In this document: positions 16,289-24,983 of the stretch, one piece after another
Numbering within the stretch: the stretch's first letter is position 1
How the letters are laid out: every line of letters begins with the position of its first letter
Notes under the pieces: model-generated
The model's database searches: none
The model's input: only the letters and a program-made list of their open reading frames with translations
What the model was told of the DNA's origin: nothing
Assembly (NCBI RefSeq): GCF_008630535.1
Contig: NZ_VWPH01000021.1
Span: forward strand, 38,559-102,558
Length of the DNA: 64,000 nt
DNA from: Saccharopolyspora hirsuta
Lineage (GTDB): Bacteria > Actinomycetota > Actinomycetes > Mycobacteriales > Pseudonocardiaceae
Direction: 5' to 3'
Position numbers and translations under genes: made by a program

Positions 16289-18712
16289 TCAGGTGGAGTC
16301 GTCCTGCCACGGCCGGTGCTCGAGCGAGAAGCGCGCGGTCTCGCCGGCGCCGAGCAGGACGGTCCGGTCGCCGCAGGCGCAGGTGATGGGTGGCCGGGCG
16401 TGTCCGGGTGCGGTGCGCACGGTGGCCGTGCGGCCGGTGACGGTGATGGCGAGAGGCTGGCCTCGGTAGCGGAGGGTCAGCTCCAGGTCGCCGAGCTCGG
16501 TCGGCCACTGCGGGTTGAGGCGCAGCGCGCCGTCGCGGACTTCGATGCCGGCGAAGCAGCGTTGGAGGAGATCGATGCTGCCGGACATGGCGGCGAGGTG
16601 GATGCCTTCGCTGGTGGTGCCGCGCTGGGTGTCGTGGACGTCGGCGGCGAGGGCGTGGTCGAAGAACTCCAGCGCGCGGTGCCGGTGGCTTCGGGCGAGG
16701 ACCCAGGCGTGCACGACCGCGCTGAGGGTGGAGCCGTGGCTGGTGCGCTGGAGGTAGTACTCGATGTTGGCCGGGATCGTGCCGGTGGGCATCGGGTAGC
16801 CGAGGCCGTCGAGAAGCCCGGCCAGTTCCTCGGCCGAGAGAAGGTAGAACAGCATCAGCACGTCGGCCTGCTTGGAGGCCTGGTAGCGGTTCGGGTCGTC
16901 GCCCTCGGCCTCGAGGATGCGGTCCAGCCGGTGGATGTCGCCGTAGCGCTGCCGGTAGCCGTCCCAGTCGAGTTCGTCGAGCTGGTTGTAGCCCTCGAAC
17001 TGGCTGATGATGCCGTCGCCGTGGAAGGGGACGTACATCCGTTGCGCGATTCGTTTCCACCGGTCGATCTCGCCGTGCCGCAGGTCGAGCTGTTCGACGA
17101 GCTGGTGGTGCCGCTCGGCGGGCAGCTCGTGCAGGACCTGCGCGGCGGTGCGGCACAGCCAGGCCGTCATGACGTTGGTGTAGGCGTTGTTGTCGATGCC
17201 GGGGTCCTCCCGCCCCGGGTAGGCGGTGTGGTATTCGTCCGGGCCGACGACGCCGCGGATGACGTAGCGGTCCCGGCTGCGGTCGTAGTGCGCGAGTGCG
17301 GCGAAGAACCGGGTGATCTCCAGCAGCATCTCGGCGCCGAACTCGTCGCGGAACTCGTCGTCGCCGGTGGCCCGGTGGTAGTGGTGGATGTTGTGGGCGA
17401 TGGCGATGCCGACGTGGCGCTGCAGGTGGGTGTGGTCGGGCAGCCAGCGTCCGGAGCGCGGGTTGAGGTGCAGCTGCTGGCTCTCCTCCCGGCCGTTGCT
17501 GCCGCTCTGCCACGGGAACATCGCGCCGGGCAGGCCTGCTTCGGCGGCCGCGCGGCGTGCTCGGTCGAGCCTGCGGTAGCGGTACATCAGCAGTGCTCGG
17601 GCCAGCCGGGGGCGGCGCAGGGTGAGGGTGGGCAGCACGAACAGCTCGTCCCAGAACACGTGCCCGCGGTAGGCCTCGCCGTGCAGCCCGCGGGCGGGCA
17701 CCCCGACGTCGAGATCGCTGCTGTTGGGCGAGACCGTCTGCAACAGGTGGAACAGGTGCAGCCGCACCGATCGTTGAGCTTCCTCGCTCATCGAAAGTCC
17801 GCAGTGGAACTCGCGATGCAGTCTGGCCCACGCCAGGGCGTGGGAGCGGCACAGCTCGTCGAAGCCGGGAGCGCAGCGGGCCTCGTCCACGACTTCGACC
17901 ACCGGTTCGGACGTGGCCGGGTCGCGCGAGGTGCGCAGTGCGATGATCTTCTCGATCCGGGCTTCGGATCGTTGGTCGAGGTGGACGGTGATGTCGTGGG
18001 CGATTAGGTCGTTCTGCTGGATCAACGTGTGCGCGACGTCGACCGGCTCACCGTCCACGAACACCCTTGCGCGCGCGGCTTCGGCGATGCGAACGCGTGA
18101 CTGGGACGTCCGCGTGTGCAACACCACGGTGTCCGGTGCGGGCTGGAAGGTGTGGTGGTCGGTGAGGTGCTGGGAGTCGAGGGCGTGGTAGCGGGCGACG
18201 CCGCTGTTGGTCACGCGCCCGTCGATGCCGCAGCGGAACGTGATCCGCCCGGACCAGTCCTCGGCGACCAGCGCGGTGTCCAGCCCGGCGAGGTGCGGTG
18301 CGGACATGTGCACGAACCTGCGCTGCACGACTCGGGTGGTGCGCCCCCCGTCGTCCCGGAAGCGCAGGCGGCGCACCAGGATTCCGCGTTCGAGGTCGAG
18401 CTCCTGCTCGTGGTCGAGCACCTCGACCCGCCGGAGGTCGAACCACGGGCCGTCGTCCACCCGGAAGGTCAGCAGCAGCCAGTTCGGCGCGTTGACCAGC
18501 GACTCGTCCTCCACCGCCCGCCCCGCTACCTGCGTGGTCAGCCGGTTGTAGCAGCCCGCGAGGTAGGTGCCGGGGTAGTGCACGTCGTCGGCCGTGGACT
18601 CCGGGGCCGCGCCGCGGGTGGCGAAGTAGCCGTTGCCCAGCGTGCACAGGGCTTCGCGGCGTCCCTCGTCGGCCGGGTCGAAGCCCTGGAAGCCGAACTG
18701 CCAGACGCTCAT
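16289..18712 (-). CDS. Glycoside hydrolase family 65 disaccharide phosphorylase
   Basis: 807 aa, normal GH65 length. N-terminal beta-sandwich (starts MSVWQFGFQGFDPADEGRRE, then TLGNGYFATRGAAPE), linker, (alpha/alpha)6 barrel with the general-acid Glu in VVGPDEYHT (near residue 493), the KQADVLMLFYLL helix, and a small C-terminal beta domain. GH65 enzymes phosphorolyse trehalose, maltose or kojibiose to beta-glucose-1-phosphate and glucose. The preceding gene supplies a beta-phosphoglucomutase-like HAD plus trehalose-phosphatase and overlaps this start by 4 bp (ATGA). In Mycobacterium Rv2006 (OtsB1) all three domains form one protein. Trehalose is the likeliest substrate. Confidence 0.9.
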   Translation of the reverse strand: MSVWQFGFQGFDPADEGRREALCTLGNGYFATRGAAPESTADDVHYPGTYLAGCYNRLTTQVAGRAVEDESLVNAPNWLLLTFRVDDGPWFDLRRVEVLDHEQELDLERGILVRRLRFRDDGGRTTRVVQRRFVHMSAPHLAGLDTALVAEDWSGRITFRCGIDGRVTNSGVARYHALDSQHLTDHHTFQPAPDTVVLHTRTSQSRVRIAEAARARVFVDGEPVDVAHTLIQQNDLIAHDITVHLDQRSEARIEKIIALRTSRDPATSEPVVEVVDEARCAPGFDELCRSHALAWARLHREFHCGLSMSEEAQRSVRLHLFHLLQTVSPNSSDLDVGVPARGLHGEAYRGHVFWDELFVLPTLTLRRPRLARALLMYRYRRLDRARRAAAEAGLPGAMFPWQSGSNGREESQQLHLNPRSGRWLPDHTHLQRHVGIAIAHNIHHYHRATGDDEFRDEFGAEMLLEITRFFAALAHYDRSRDRYVIRGVVGPDEYHTAYPGREDPGIDNNAYTNVMTAWLCRTAAQVLHELPAERHHQLVEQLDLRHGEIDRWKRIAQRMYVPFHGDGIISQFEGYNQLDELDWDGYRQRYGDIHRLDRILEAEGDDPNRYQASKQADVLMLFYLLSAEELAGLLDGLGYPMPTGTIPANIEYYLQRTSHGSTLSAVVHAWVLARSHRHRALEFFDHALAADVHDTQRGTTSEGIHLAAMSGSIDLLQRCFAGIEVRDGALRLNPQWPTELGDLELTLRYRGQPLAITVTGRTATVRTAPGHARPPITCACGDRTVLLGAGETARFSLEHRPWQDDST

Positions 18713-20283
18713 GGCACGGGTCGTCTCCTGGCCGGGGGCGCGATGCGGGTTAGCAGATCGATCAACGCGCGCGTGCCGTCGACGCTGCAGTGAGCCCAGG
18801 TCAGGCGGTCGCCGTGCTCGGCGCTGAGCACCACGATTCCGAGGCCGTCCTCGTGGACCTCGCGCAGCGCGTCCTCGTCGGTGTAGTCGTCGCCGGCGAA
18901 CACCGGGACGAGCTCGGGGCCGGTGAGTCCAGCGCGCTCCAGCAGCCAGCGCACCGCCCGGCCCTTGTTCCAGTCGATGTCGGGCAGCAATTCGACCACC
19001 TTGCGGCCGTGCGCCATCCGCAGGCCGGGGAGCTCTGCATCGACCTGTCGGGCGGCGGAGACCACTCGACCGACCTCCTCCAGCCGGACGTTGCGGTAGT
19101 GCACGGCGAGCGCGAAGCGCTTGCGGTCGACCAGCGCCCCGGCCACCGGTTCCAGCTCGGCGGACAAGCGCTGCTCCGCGATGTCGAGAACGGGCAGAGC
19201 GGCCTTGCCCGTTTCCTGCGCGATCGGCTCGCCACCGGGACCGGCCATCTCGAACCCGTGGCTGCCCGCGCACCACACGCCCTCGACCCGCACCCGGCCG
19301 CGCACATCGCTGAGATCGCGGCCGCTGATCACGGCCACCGGACACCAGCGGGCGAGGTTCTGCAACGCCGTCCGGGTCCGCACCGACAGCGAGACCTTCG
19401 CCGGGTCCTTGCGGATCGGTGCGAGGGTGCCGTCGAAGTCCAGCAGCAGCACCGGACGACGACCCCGCAACCGCGAGCTGATCGCGTTCCAGTGCACGAG
19501 CCCGTCGGGGATCTCGGAGAGCCGCCGCTGCCCGGATGCCGCGATCGTCACCTCGTCCAAGCTGGACACCACCACGTCCGCCCCGGCGTCGGCCAGCCGA
19601 CTCGGCAGGCCTGCCCGGTCGATGCCGAGAACCAGCGCGAACCCACCAGCGCGGGCCGCCGCCACACCCGCTTCGGCATCCTCCACCACCGCGGTCTGGG
19701 ACGGTGGGATGCCCAGCCGCCGGGCGGCTTCGAGGAAGAGCGCGGGATCGGGTTTGCCGGGCAGCTCCAGCTCCGCCGCAACCACGCCGTCGACGCGGAC
19801 GTCGAACAGCTGCTCGATGCCCGCGCGTTCGAGCACGCGGGCGCAGTTTCGGCTCGCGGAGATCACGGCCGTCTCGACGTGGTGCCGACGCAGCGACTCG
19901 ACGAGTGAGACGGCATCGGCGAACACCTCCGCGCCGTGCTCGTCGAGAGCGCGCAGGAAGTGCTCGTCCTTGAGCTTGCCCAGTCCGTGGGCGGTCTCCC
20001 CACCGGCTTCGTCACCCACGTCGCCGCGGGGCAGCCCGATTCCGCGGGAGTGCAGGAAGTCCAGGACGCCGTCGACGCGAGACTTGCCGTCCACGTGGTG
20101 CCGGTAGTCGTCATCGGTGAACGGGCGGTGGTCCTCCGACGGGGTCGGGGAGCGCTCGGCCAGGTACTGGTCGAACAAGACCTTCCACGCCGCGGAGTGC
20201 AGACGTGCGGTGTTGGTCAGCACTCCGTCCATGTCGAACAGCACAGCGCGGTGGACGTGGGGATCGATGCTGGTTGCGACCAT
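18709..20283 (-). CDS. otsB: HAD (beta-phosphoglucomutase-like) / trehalose-6-phosphate phosphatase fusion
   Basis: 524 aa. Domain 1 (about 10-240) is a beta-PGM-like HAD with nucleophile motif LFDMDGVLTN (Asp17, Asp19) and the motif-III Lys region (LPGKPDPALF, then VVEDAEAG). Domain 2 (about 275-515) is trehalose-phosphatase with LLLDFDGTLAPIRKD (Asp282, Asp284), VISGRDLSD, GSHGFE and FAGDDYTDEDAL. ATG at 20283 has a GTGGAG site; the frame is open further upstream without one. Equivalent to the first two thirds of Rv2006 OtsB1. Together with the GH65 gene it converts trehalose and trehalose-6-phosphate to glucose phosphates. The divergent promoter region is shared with 20463-23156. Confidence 0.9.
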   Translation of the reverse strand: MVATSIDPHVHRAVLFDMDGVLTNTARLHSAAWKVLFDQYLAERSPTPSEDHRPFTDDDYRHHVDGKSRVDGVLDFLHSRGIGLPRGDVGDEAGGETAHGLGKLKDEHFLRALDEHGAEVFADAVSLVESLRRHHVETAVISASRNCARVLERAGIEQLFDVRVDGVVAAELELPGKPDPALFLEAARRLGIPPSQTAVVEDAEAGVAAARAGGFALVLGIDRAGLPSRLADAGADVVVSSLDEVTIAASGQRRLSEIPDGLVHWNAISSRLRGRRPVLLLDFDGTLAPIRKDPAKVSLSVRTRTALQNLARWCPVAVISGRDLSDVRGRVRVEGVWCAGSHGFEMAGPGGEPIAQETGKAALPVLDIAEQRLSAELEPVAGALVDRKRFALAVHYRNVRLEEVGRVVSAARQVDAELPGLRMAHGRKVVELLPDIDWNKGRAVRWLLERAGLTGPELVPVFAGDDYTDEDALREVHEDGLGIVVLSAEHGDRLTWAHCSVDGTRALIDLLTRIAPPARRRPVP

Positions 20284-20384
20284 GGCGGCTCCACACGGGA
20301 ATCGGCGTGCTCGCGGAGTACCCACATCGGCTCCCGAGTACTGCAGTGCGCCCCTCACCGGTAACCCCGGCCGCCGTGCTGGAA

Positions 20385-20400
20385 GAGCGGACGGGCCCTA
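20385..20400. promoter_or_regulatory. DosR-type box candidate (minus: TAGGGCC-CGTC-CGCTC)
   Basis: On the minus strand TAGGGCC-CGTC-CGCTC; on the plus strand the right arm reads GGCCCTA. It lies 63 bp upstream of the acyl-CoA synthetase start (20463) and 102 bp from the otsB start (20283), so it could serve both. Confidence 0.45.
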
Positions 20401-20462
20401 TCGTCGCTACAGAGGTGGAGCGCGCTTCTCCCGAACGGACTCGGGTGAGAGGAGCCGGTCCG

Positions 20463-23156
20463 GTGTCAACGGCAGGAAGCGGGGCGAACGAGCAGGCCGT
20501 GCGCGCGGTCCTGGCTGATGGCAGTGTCGTCACTGTTCGGTCCTTGGAGCCTGGGGACCTCGTTGAGCTCGAACACCTGCACGGCGCGCTGTCCGCCGAG
20601 GACCGCTACCTCCGGTTCTTCGGCGCCCCTTCGGACACCAGCATCAACAAGTTCCTGCGGGGACTGGTGGAGCCCAGCGGTGCGCACGTGGTGGCGCTGG
20701 GCGCGTTCGAGGGGACGCATCTGATCGGTGTCGGCCACTACGAACTCGTGCTCCCGGAGGTGGCCGAGGTGGCCTTCGTGGTCGAGCACGCCCGGCATGC
20801 GCGCGGGGTGGCCACGCTGTTGCTGGAGCATTTGGTCGCTGCGGCTCGCCAGCGCGGCGTCCGGACGTTCGTCGCTGAGGTCCTGGCGGAGAACTCGGCC
20901 ATGCTCCAGGTGCTGCGGGACAGCGGCCTGCCGCACGAGGCGCACCTGGACGGCTCCAGCTACCAGGTGAAGGCCGCGCTGGACGCCGGTGAGCCGTATC
21001 AGGCGAAGGTCGGTGACCGCGAGCGGATCGCGGATGTCGCCAGCTTGCGGCGAGTGCTCAGCCCGGCCTCAGTGGCGGTCATCGGCGCCGCGCACCGGCC
21101 CTCATCGGTCGGGAACGCCGTGCTGCACAACATCGTTCACGGCGGGTACGGCGGAACAGTGCACGCTGTGAACCGCAGCGGAAGCGTGGTCCACGGTGTC
21201 TCCGCTGTGCGGTCGGTGGCCGATATCCCGGAACCTCCGGATCTCGCGGTGCTGTGCGTGCCAGCGGAGAGCGTTCCCGCCGTCGCCGAGGAATGCGGCC
21301 GCTGCGGTGTGCGCGCGCTGGTCGTGGTGACATCGGGGATCACCGGGCTGCCGGATGTCGCAAACGGACTGCTTGCCGCAGTGCGCCGCTGGGGAATGCG
21401 GCTGGTGGGGCCGAACTGCCTCGGGCTGGTCAACTCAGATCCGCAGGTCCGGTTGGACGCGACGTTCACCGCAGCCGGGATCCCGGCGGGTTCGGTGGGC
21501 GTGGTCACGCAGTCCGGCGGCGTGGGGATCGCCCTGCTGGAGCGCTTGGGCTCCGCCGGGCTGGGCGTGTCCACCCTGGTGTCCGCAGGGGACAAGTACG
21601 ATGTGAGCGGCAATGACATGCTGCTGTGGTGGGAGCGCGACGAGCGCACCCGGATCGGTGTCCTCTACCTGGAATCCTTCGGCAATCCCCGCAAGTTCTC
21701 GTGGCTCGCGCGGCGGTTCGGCCGGTCCAAGCCCTTGGTGGTCCTGCGCAGCGGCAGCAGTCCGATCGCTCAGCGGGCCGTTCTTTCGCACACCGCGGCG
21801 ACCGCGACACCCAGCAGTACCCGGGATGCCCTGCTGCGGCAGACCGGTGCGATCGGCGTCGACGATCTGGAAGAACTCGTCGCGGTGGTCGGCCTGCTGA
21901 GCTGGCAACCGCTGCCCGCAGGGCCGCGGGTGGCGGTGGTCAGCAACGCGGGCGGGTTGGGCGTCCTTGCCGCGGACGCCTGCGCGCGGGCCGGACTGAA
22001 GTTCGCGGAATTCCCGCAGGTGCAACGAGAACTCGCGGATCTGCTGCCGGGGCAGGCCAGCGCGCGCAACCCGGTGGACACCACGGCGACCCTCGACGCG
22101 GCCACCTTCGGCGCTGCGCTCGAGATCGTTCTGCGGGATCCGGCTGTGCACGCACTCGTCGTGCCCGTCTTGCGCACCGCGATCAGCGACCCCGGTGACG
22201 CGGTCGCCGGAGCCGTGACCCGAGCCCGTGCCGCCGGGTGCGACAAGCCCGTGCTGGTCGTGCGGCCAGGTCAGCAGGAATCGGTCCGGCCGCTGCTCGC
22301 CGGGACGTCGCAGGTCCCGGTCTTCGCTGATTCCGCGCTCGCAGCCAGAACACTGGCCGACGTCGTCGGATACGCGACCTGGCTGGCTCGGCCGAGCGGT
22401 GCGGTACCGGACCTCGGTGGTATCGACGTCGCGGCCGCGCGCGCCGCGGTGGTCGCGGCGCTCGACCGGTCGCCCGGCGGTCGGTGGTTGGAAGCCGAGG
22501 AGGTGCAGGGTCTGCTCACCTCGTTCGGTCTGTCGGTGGTGCCCACCACGCTGTGCCGCACCGAAGCCGAAGCTCTCGCCGCGTTCCGCGAACTGGGCGG
22601 CAGCGTTGCGCTCAAGGTGAGAGCGGACGGGGTTCTGCACAAAGCCCGGGCAGGTGGCGTGCTGCTCGGTGTGTCCACGGTCGCTCAGCTGCGGGCGGGG
22701 TGGGAGCGCTTGCGCGAGGGGTTCGGGGCCAGGTTCGGCGGGGTGGTGCTGCAGCCGATGGTGGAACCGGGGCGGGAATTCCTCGTCGGCGTGCTCAGCG
22801 AACCTTCGTTCGGGCCAGTGATCGTCTTCGGCATGGGAGGAACAGACACCGATCTGATCGCCGACCGCAGTCGTCGTCTGGTCCCGCTCACAACTCGCGA
22901 TGCGCGCGAGATGCTCGATGAGCTGCGGGCTGCGCCCGGACTGTTCGGACCTGACGCCGACCGAGCGCTGGACACCGGCGCGGTGGTCGACGTGCTGCTG
23001 CGAACGGCACGGCTGGCCGAGCTGGTGCCCGAGGTCGTCGAAGCCGACCTCAACCCGGTCATCGTCACCGGTAGCGGGGTGCGAATCCCGGACGCGCGGA
23101 TTCGCTTGGAACCGCGCGTGCTGGGTGATCCCTTCCTCCGCGAACTAGGAGGTTGA
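20463..23156 (+). CDS. GNAT acetyltransferase / ADP-forming acyl-CoA synthetase fusion
   Basis: 897 aa. Residues about 15-180 are a GNAT domain (VRSLEPGDLVELEHLHGALS, RHARGVATLLLEHLVAAARQRG as the acetyl-CoA loop). Then a CoA-binding Rossmann domain from about 195 (VAVIGAAHRPSSVGNAVLHN), succinyl-CoA-ligase-like domains with the phospho-His motif SHTAATATP (His443), and a C-terminal ATP-grasp domain (VALKVRADGVLHKARAGGVLLG, GMGGTDTDLIADRSRRLVPL). The catalytic His is present, so acetyl-CoA + ADP + Pi to acetate + ATP is plausible, unlike Pat enzymes that lost it. GTG at 20463 is chosen from GAGAGGAGC upstream, conserved in the paralogue 49529-51790. Confidence 0.85.
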   Translation: MSTAGSGANEQAVRAVLADGSVVTVRSLEPGDLVELEHLHGALSAEDRYLRFFGAPSDTSINKFLRGLVEPSGAHVVALGAFEGTHLIGVGHYELVLPEVAEVAFVVEHARHARGVATLLLEHLVAAARQRGVRTFVAEVLAENSAMLQVLRDSGLPHEAHLDGSSYQVKAALDAGEPYQAKVGDRERIADVASLRRVLSPASVAVIGAAHRPSSVGNAVLHNIVHGGYGGTVHAVNRSGSVVHGVSAVRSVADIPEPPDLAVLCVPAESVPAVAEECGRCGVRALVVVTSGITGLPDVANGLLAAVRRWGMRLVGPNCLGLVNSDPQVRLDATFTAAGIPAGSVGVVTQSGGVGIALLERLGSAGLGVSTLVSAGDKYDVSGNDMLLWWERDERTRIGVLYLESFGNPRKFSWLARRFGRSKPLVVLRSGSSPIAQRAVLSHTAATATPSSTRDALLRQTGAIGVDDLEELVAVVGLLSWQPLPAGPRVAVVSNAGGLGVLAADACARAGLKFAEFPQVQRELADLLPGQASARNPVDTTATLDAATFGAALEIVLRDPAVHALVVPVLRTAISDPGDAVAGAVTRARAAGCDKPVLVVRPGQQESVRPLLAGTSQVPVFADSALAARTLADVVGYATWLARPSGAVPDLGGIDVAAARAAVVAALDRSPGGRWLEAEEVQGLLTSFGLSVVPTTLCRTEAEALAAFRELGGSVALKVRADGVLHKARAGGVLLGVSTVAQLRAGWERLREGFGARFGGVVLQPMVEPGREFLVGVLSEPSFGPVIVFGMGGTDTDLIADRSRRLVPLTTRDAREMLDELRAAPGLFGPDADRALDTGAVVDVLLRTARLAELVPEVVEADLNPVIVTGSGVRIPDARIRLEPRVLGDPFLRELGG

Positions 23157-23160
23157 GCTG

Positions 23161-23176
23161 GTGACCATCGCCCCTA
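23161..23176. promoter_or_regulatory. DosR-type box candidate GTGAC-CATC-GCCCC-TA
   Basis: GTGACCATCGCCCCTA, 65 bp upstream of the ATG at 23241 and directly after the stop of 20463-23156. Almost identical sites occur at 37912 and 53829. Confidence 0.5.
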
Positions 23177-23240
23177 CCCGGCTGGGGACGGATGTCCGAC
23201 CGTCAGGAGAGCCTCTGGAACCGAGGCGAGGAGCGAGCAC

Positions 23241-23897
23241 ATGGGTGACAGGACTGACGAGACGCGGACGCATGCCTCCGATGTCGATGCGGCGACGTGG
23301 GAGGTCACCGGGCACTCGGTGACGATCGACGACTTCGCGCCGCGCTGCGACGCCGGTGCGGTCGAGCACGTGGTGACCGATGCCCCGCCGGAGGAGATGT
23401 ACCGGGCGCTGCGGAATCTGGATCTGCTCGACATCCATTCGCGGATCGCGGATTTCGCCTGGCGGATCCGGGGGTTGCCCGAGCGGATCGAACGGCACGT
23501 CCCGCCGCGGGAACCGACCAGGCTCACCTTCGACGACCTGTGCACCAGCGGCGAGTTGGTGCTGCTGGGCGAGCAGCCGGGACGGGAGGTTGTCTTCGGC
23601 GCGGTGGGGCGGTTCTGGACGCCGGTCGTGCGCATGGAGGAGGTCTCGGCCGAGGAATTCGCGCAGTACGGCAAACCCGGCCGGGGAAAGATCGTGACCG
23701 CGTTCTCGGTGCGGCCCTACGGCCGCGGCGGCAGCCTGGCGACCTACGACGTCCGCACGACGCTCAACGATCCGATCACCCGCCGGATCTTCACCCTGTA
23801 CTGGCGCACGGTGCGGCCGTTCGTCCGGGTCATCATGCGTGCCACCCTCCGCACCGCGGCGAGACGAGCGGGTCGGCCAGAAGCCGAGAGCGGATGA
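23241..23897 (+). CDS. SRPBCC-like hypothetical protein of the dormancy island
   Basis: 218 aa. A 36-residue N-terminal lead (EVTGHSVTIDDFAPRCD) is followed by a domain with alternating strands and a long C-terminal amphipathic helix (LYWRTVRPFVRVIMRATLRTAARRAG), the layout of START/SRPBCC-type proteins. The lead resembles two short peptides elsewhere in the window (54938-55060 and 38523-38714). ATG at 23241 has GAGGCGAGGAG upstream. It precedes the Acg-like gene by 86 bp, probably in one operon behind the box at 23161. No enzyme activity can be assigned. Confidence 0.65.
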   Translation: MGDRTDETRTHASDVDAATWEVTGHSVTIDDFAPRCDAGAVEHVVTDAPPEEMYRALRNLDLLDIHSRIADFAWRIRGLPERIERHVPPREPTRLTFDDLCTSGELVLLGEQPGREVVFGAVGRFWTPVVRMEEVSAEEFAQYGKPGRGKIVTAFSVRPYGRGGSLATYDVRTTLNDPITRRIFTLYWRTVRPFVRVIMRATLRTAARRAGRPEAESG

Positions 23898-23983
23898 CGG
23901 ATTCCCTCGCGCCGCTCGGCTTCGCACCGTGCGTCGCGGGTACCCGGGGCAGCGGAGGCGGTGAACCGAGGGGGAGTGGCGCG

Positions 23984-24979
23984 ATGTCACGAAGAACGAT
24001 CCCGTCGCAGGCGACGATGCGCACGGCGCTCGCCCTGGCGTGCCGGGCCCCGTCGGTGCACAACAGCCAGCCGTGGAAGTGGAAGCTGGCCGAGCACTCG
24101 GCGCACCTGTACCTGGATCCGTCGCGGCTCCTGCCGACGATCGACCCGACCGGGCGGGAGATGGTGATCAGCTGTGGCGCGGCGCTCAACCACGCCCGCA
24201 TCGCGTTCGCGGCCGAGGGCTGGCTGGCCCGGGTACACCGGTTGCCGAACCCGGCGCAGCCGGAGCACCTGGCCTCCATCGAGTTCTCCGAACTGGCCGG
24301 GGTCGACCCGCACGTGGAGACGCTGGCGGCTGCGGCGTCGGAGCGGCGCAGCGACCGGCGCCCGTTTCTGACCGACCCGGTTCCGCAGGAGGTCCTGGCA
24401 CCGCTGCGGGAGGTGGCCCGGCTGGAGTCCTGCACGCTCACCTTCGCGGTGGGGGACCGGGAGCGGCGGGAGCTGGAGCTGGCGATCGAGCACGCCGGTT
24501 CGGTCCAGCGTCGGCAGCCCGAGTACCAGCAGGAACTCGCTGCTTGGGCGGGGCGGCACGCCTCCGCGGAGGGGATTCCGGCGCGCAGTCTGCCCGCCGA
24601 ACACCTGCGTGGCATGCCCGAACGCGACTTCGCGCTGGTGGCGGAGGGGGAACTGCCGGTGCCGGTCCTGGACGACGGTGCTGTGCTGGCGGTGCTGTCG
24701 ACTAGCGGCGACACCTTCGACGACTGGCTGACCACCGGCGAGGCGTTGAGCGCGGTGCTGCTCAGCGCAACTGAACAGCGCCTGGCGACGTGCACCTTGA
24801 GCCAGGTCGGCGAGGTCGCCGCCTCCCGCAACGAGGTCCGGGAGGCGATCCTCGGTGGGATCGGCTGGCCGCAGCTGGCCGTCCGCATCGGCTGGCCGGT
24901 GACCTACGAGTTCCCCGGACCGCTCACCCCCCGCCGCCCGCTGTCGGAAGTGGTCGAGCCGCTGTTCCCGCGGGACTGA
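23984..24979 (+). CDS. Acg-type FMN-binding nitroreductase-like protein
   Basis: 331 aa. Second Acg-family member: ALACRAPSVHNSQPWKWKL at the N-terminus (FMN-phosphate binding), VISCGAALNHARIAF, and the second half VLAVLSTSGDTFDDWLTTGEAL with LSQVGEVAASRNEVREAI. The length equals that of 13335-14330, but sequence identity is moderate; the decayed copy at 57055-57555 is much closer to this one. ATG at 23984, with GGGGAG 7 nt upstream. Convergent with the PEP synthase gene, whose stop lies only 5 bp away. Confidence 0.88.
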   Translation: MSRRTIPSQATMRTALALACRAPSVHNSQPWKWKLAEHSAHLYLDPSRLLPTIDPTGREMVISCGAALNHARIAFAAEGWLARVHRLPNPAQPEHLASIEFSELAGVDPHVETLAAAASERRSDRRPFLTDPVPQEVLAPLREVARLESCTLTFAVGDRERRELELAIEHAGSVQRRQPEYQQELAAWAGRHASAEGIPARSLPAEHLRGMPERDFALVAEGELPVPVLDDGAVLAVLSTSGDTFDDWLTTGEALSAVLLSATEQRLATCTLSQVGEVAASRNEVREAILGGIGWPQLAVRIGWPVTYEFPGPLTPRRPLSEVVEPLFPRD

Positions 24980-24983
24980 CGGA

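Noticed and set aside
16316..18007. 563-codon open frame on the plus strand
   Set aside because: Exactly antisense to the GH65 gene; the translation is Val/Gly/Ala-rich with no domain, a typical high-GC shadow.
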